In this document: one piece after another, positions 23,923 through 26,725 of the stretch
Layout: each line of letters begins with the position of its first letter
Numbering within the stretch: the first letter of the stretch is position 1
From: an uncultured Prevotella sp.
GTDB lineage: Bacteria; Bacteroidota; Bacteroidia; Bacteroidales; Bacteroidaceae
Direction: 5' to 3'
Length of the DNA stretch: 26,725 nt
NCBI GenBank assembly: GCA_900552675.1
Contig: USAI01000027.1
Location: forward strand, 1-26,725
Program-made: the position numbers and the translations under genes
The notes under the pieces: generated by a model
Told to the model about the DNA's origin: nothing
Seen by the model: the letters and a program-made list of their open reading frames with translations, nothing else
Database searches by the model: none

Positions 23923-26610
23923 ATGGCAAAGCTTCAACAAATAATTGAACAGGAATTCGGCCGCCAGACCATCGCACGAACCCAGCTGCCTGATTATTTC
24001 GAGACAGGAATGACCCCAACCAAGCATCTGCGCCCATATCAGGCAGACTGTATGAGGTATTTCCTTACCTACATGAATCCTGAAAACGTGTTCGAAGGCA
24101 AGCCGTTCCGTCCTCATCTGCTTTTCCACATGGCCACTGGCTCGGGCAAGACGATGATAATGGCTCTCGCCATGCTCTACCTTTACGAGCAGGGCTACAG
24201 AAACTTCCTCTTCTTCGTGAGCAGCAACAACATCGTGGAGAAGACGCGCGACAACTTTCTGAACCCTTCCTCGCAGAAATATCTCTTTGCCCCTTCCATC
24301 GCCATCAATGGCAAGAAGGTAGAGGTGAGAGAGGTGACGAATTTTCAGGGGGCCGATCCTGACTGCATAAACCTTTGCCTCACCACCATCCAAGCGTTGC
24401 ACACCGACCTGAATGTGGAGAAGGAGAACGCCGTGACGTATGAAGACTTCGCTACAGAGCCAATAGTGTTGATTGCAGACGAAGCCCATCATCTGAATGT
24501 GGAAACAAAGAAGAAACGCAGCAAGGAAGATGAGAAAAGCGTGGAAAACTGGGAGAGAACAATTAAGAACATCTTCCAGAGGGACAACGGCAAACGACCC
24601 AATGTGTTGCTGGAATTTACCGCCACGATGGATTTGGCAGACCTTGCCATAGCACAGAAATATGAAGAAAAAATAATCTTCGACTACACCTTGAAGCGCT
24701 TTCGGGAGGATGGCTACTCCAAGGAGGTGGAAACTTTCGTTACAGACCTCGATGCGCTCGACCGAGCGCTGCAGGCTGTCATTCTCAGTCAATACAAGCG
24801 CAAGGTGTTCGTGCAATTGGGACAGGACATCAAACCAGTTGTGTTGCTGAAGTCGGATACCATCCCGAAAAACAAAGTCAATTATGATGCTTTCAAAGAA
24901 CGTATCGCCACACTCAACAATGCCGACTTCGTGCGCATCAAGACAAGGGCTAAAGACGACCTGAAAGCTGCATTCGATTACTTTCATTCACATGACATCA
25001 CAGACGACAACCTGATATTGGAACTGCAGAACGATTTTTCGGAAGAGCGTCTGTTGCTCGTCGATGGCAACACGATTACAGCAGAAAAGCAACGGCTGCT
25101 CAACTCGCTTGAAGATTCGTCAAACGGCATAAGGGCAGTCTTTGCCGTTGACATGCTGAACGAGGGTTGGGACGTGCTCAACCTCTATGACATTGTGCGC
25201 CTTTACGACACCCGCGACACCAACGGGAGCAAGCCTGGCAAGACCACCATGCAGGAAGCACAGCTCATCGGTCGCGGTGCTCGCTATATGCCGTTTCGTG
25301 ACCCAAACAACGAGGCATTGCCCACGGACAAACGCAAGTATGACGGCGATGCCTCCAACCTTTATCGGGTGGTGGAGAAACTTCATTATCACAGTGCGCA
25401 TAACCCACGATACATACAAGAGCTGCGCACGGCTCTCGTACATACAGGCATCATCGAGGATAAGAGCGTACAGGTGGAGCTGTTCTTGAAAGCCGATTTC
25501 AAGAAGAGCCAACTATACAACAAAGGCCTCGTGTTTGTCAATGAACGAAAGACACTCGCCGAAGTGGAAGATGACGGCACCATAGGGGAAACTATCCTTA
25601 AACATGTGTTCACCGTTAAAATGCCGACGGGAAAGATGGCTACGGGGCTTATCTTCGGCGACAAGGCACCAGATGATGTGCTGACGAGCCAGACAATTCC
25701 ACCGTTCAATTTTCTGAAAGTGGGCAAGCATGTTGTGCGTTCAGCCATGAACAGCTTTGCCACTTATAGCTATGCTTCTTTGCATGAGTTGTGCCCAAGC
25801 CTAAAATCGTGCGCCGAGTTTGTAGTATCCTACAATTATCTTGCCCAGTTGCAGGTGAAAGTGTGCGGCAAGTATGCCACGCTTCAAGAATATTCGCAAA
25901 CCGACAGGCTGTATATTGCAAAAGAAGTGTTGCGACAGTTGGACCCCATGTTGAGAACACGCGGCAAAAGCTATCGCGGCACCAAGGAGTTTTCGCCGTA
26001 TCCTTTCAAAAATAAGTTCAGGGAGAAGATTGTAATGAAAATAAACATTCCTGAAGGCAGTGAGAAAGAGGTGGGGCATTCGCAGAAAGAGCCCGCCAAT
26101 CCCGACTATGCCCTTGACCTCTCTACCAAGAGTTGGTATGCCTACAATGATAACTTCGGCACATCCGAGGAGAAAGCTCTCGTCAAGTATATTGACAGCG
26201 TCATGCCCAAGCTGGAAGAAAAGTATGACGAGATAACGCTTGTGCGAAACGAGAAGGATGTGCGTATCTACAGTTTTGACGATGGGCGTGCCTTTGAGCC
26301 TGACTATGTGTTGTTTCTGCGCATCAAAGAGACAGACAACAAATATGACAATATTCAGATTTTCATAGAGCCCAAGGGCAACCAACTGCTCAAGACAGAC
26401 AAATGGAAAGAAGATTTTCTGTTGCAGATTAAAAAAATTGGTGACGTGCAATGGCTAACTGCGGCTAATCGTTATGAGGTTTGGGGACTGCCTTTCTATA
26501 ATGAGGAACGTGAGAACGATTTTAATGACAAATTCTCAGAGGGTTGCATGTTAAATGAGAGGCAAGAAGAAGCCAATGCTGTGGCTGCTCTCCATGACGC
26601 TATATCCTAA
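23923..26610 (+). CDS. res: Type III restriction enzyme subunit (Res), helicase-endonuclease
   Basis: An 895-residue ATP-dependent subunit that cleaves unmodified DNA together with Mod. Superfamily 2 motifs are intact: Walker A ATGSGKT (71-77), DEAH at 186-189 (LIADEAHHLN), motif III EFTATMD, NEGWDVLNLYDIV, and motif VI QLIGRGAR from 447. The C-terminal PD-(D/E)XK nuclease is present: Asp794 in FEPDYVLFL and Glu816-Pro-Lys818 in IFIEPKGN. I chose the ATG at 23923, two bases after the mod stop; an upstream TTG at 23917 would overlap mod. The tight spacing implies coupled translation, usual for these pairs. The gene appears complete and functional. The group II intron downstream lies outside the coding region. 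Confidence 0.94.
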   Translation: MAKLQQIIEQEFGRQTIARTQLPDYFETGMTPTKHLRPYQADCMRYFLTYMNPENVFEGKPFRPHLLFHMATGSGKTMIMALAMLYLYEQGYRNFLFFVSSNNIVEKTRDNFLNPSSQKYLFAPSIAINGKKVEVREVTNFQGADPDCINLCLTTIQALHTDLNVEKENAVTYEDFATEPIVLIADEAHHLNVETKKKRSKEDEKSVENWERTIKNIFQRDNGKRPNVLLEFTATMDLADLAIAQKYEEKIIFDYTLKRFREDGYSKEVETFVTDLDALDRALQAVILSQYKRKVFVQLGQDIKPVVLLKSDTIPKNKVNYDAFKERIATLNNADFVRIKTRAKDDLKAAFDYFHSHDITDDNLILELQNDFSEERLLLVDGNTITAEKQRLLNSLEDSSNGIRAVFAVDMLNEGWDVLNLYDIVRLYDTRDTNGSKPGKTTMQEAQLIGRGARYMPFRDPNNEALPTDKRKYDGDASNLYRVVEKLHYHSAHNPRYIQELRTALVHTGIIEDKSVQVELFLKADFKKSQLYNKGLVFVNERKTLAEVEDDGTIGETILKHVFTVKMPTGKMATGLIFGDKAPDDVLTSQTIPPFNFLKVGKHVVRSAMNSFATYSYASLHELCPSLKSCAEFVVSYNYLAQLQVKVCGKYATLQEYSQTDRLYIAKEVLRQLDPMLRTRGKSYRGTKEFSPYPFKNKFREKIVMKINIPEGSEKEVGHSQKEPANPDYALDLSTKSWYAYNDNFGTSEEKALVKYIDSVMPKLEEKYDEITLVRNEKDVRIYSFDDGRAFEPDYVLFLRIKETDNKYDNIQIFIEPKGNQLLKTDKWKEDFLLQIKKIGDVQWLTAANRYEVWGLPFYNEERENDFNDKFSEGCMLNERQEEANAVAALHDAIS

Positions 26611-26637
26611 GCCTAACTGCGTGCAGTATTTTATAAA

Positions 26638-26725
26638 ATCGAGTAGGAGGAAAACGAAGCAGTTTTCCTTCTACTTTCGTTTTCCGACCTCTCACACCAC
26701 CGTACGTGCGGTTCCGCATACGGCG
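26638..26725 (-). mobile_element. 3' end of a group II intron (domains V and VI), running out of the window
   Basis: Read on the minus strand, 26725-26698 is a domain V hairpin: CGCCGTATGCGG, a two-base loop as written, then CCGCACGTACGGTG, including the conserved CGC/CGGTG base. Domain VI follows: GAGAGG (26693-26688) pairs with CCT-A-CTC (26647-26641), leaving a bulged A at 26644, seven bases from the end, where the branch-point adenosine belongs. The upper stem is GGAAAAC/GTTTTCC. The intron ends CTACTCGAT, so the 3' splice junction is at 26638. The reverse transcriptase gene and the 5' part would lie beyond the window. It is oriented opposite to res, with 27 bases between the res stop codon and the intron end. 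The class cannot be assigned from this piece. Confidence 0.85.

Noticed and set aside
23902..24987. A 361-codon minus-strand frame opposite res
   Set aside because: The res frame carries intact helicase motifs over this stretch; the opposite frame shows none.

Overview
The window looks like chromosome of a Bacteroidales bacterium, probably Prevotella or a close relative. The evidence is a menaquinone operon of Bacteroidetes type, a DUF349 coiled-coil protein, outer-membrane beta-barrel proteins, long A+T-rich intergenic hairpins, little Shine-Dalgarno signal, and repeated matches to the Bacteroidetes sigma-ABfr promoter (TTG or TTT near -33, TAnnTTTG near -7). Names are assigned by reading motifs by eye; no database search was possible.

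Left part (1-8500): an outer-membrane beta-barrel protein, a Cys-type glutathione peroxidase next to thioredoxin reductase (a plausible thiol-peroxide pair), the tRNA 2-thiouridylase MnmA, then on the minus strand a large TonB-receptor-like barrel protein and a polyprenol-phosphate mannosyltransferase-like enzyme. Hairpin terminators lie between them.

Middle (8571-14240): a menaquinone operon read as menI-menF-menD-menB-menC. It starts from a good promoter whose leader carries a broken helix-turn-helix gene. A 22-bp tandem array sits between menF and menD. menE, menA and menH are not in the window.

Right-middle (14381-20224, all minus strand): corA, a DUF349 protein, rsmA, frr and rsgA, mostly with their own promoters and terminators. 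This is a ribosome biogenesis and recycling group plus a divalent-cation channel. The corA start codon is buried in a 17-bp hairpin.

Accessory right end (20225-26725): about 1.7 kb without convincing protein genes but rich in structure. It holds a minus-strand RNA candidate, three short tandem arrays with period 22-23 bp, a cloverleaf-like triple dyad, and a second promoter- and terminator-bounded structured RNA. A complete type III restriction-modification pair (mod-res) follows, with a mod gene of mosaic base composition. The 3' end (domains V and VI) of a group II intron on the opposite strand lies 27 bases past the res stop codon and continues out of the window. The strongest candidates for undescribed biology are the two intergenic RNAs, the cloverleaf element and the corA leader hairpin.
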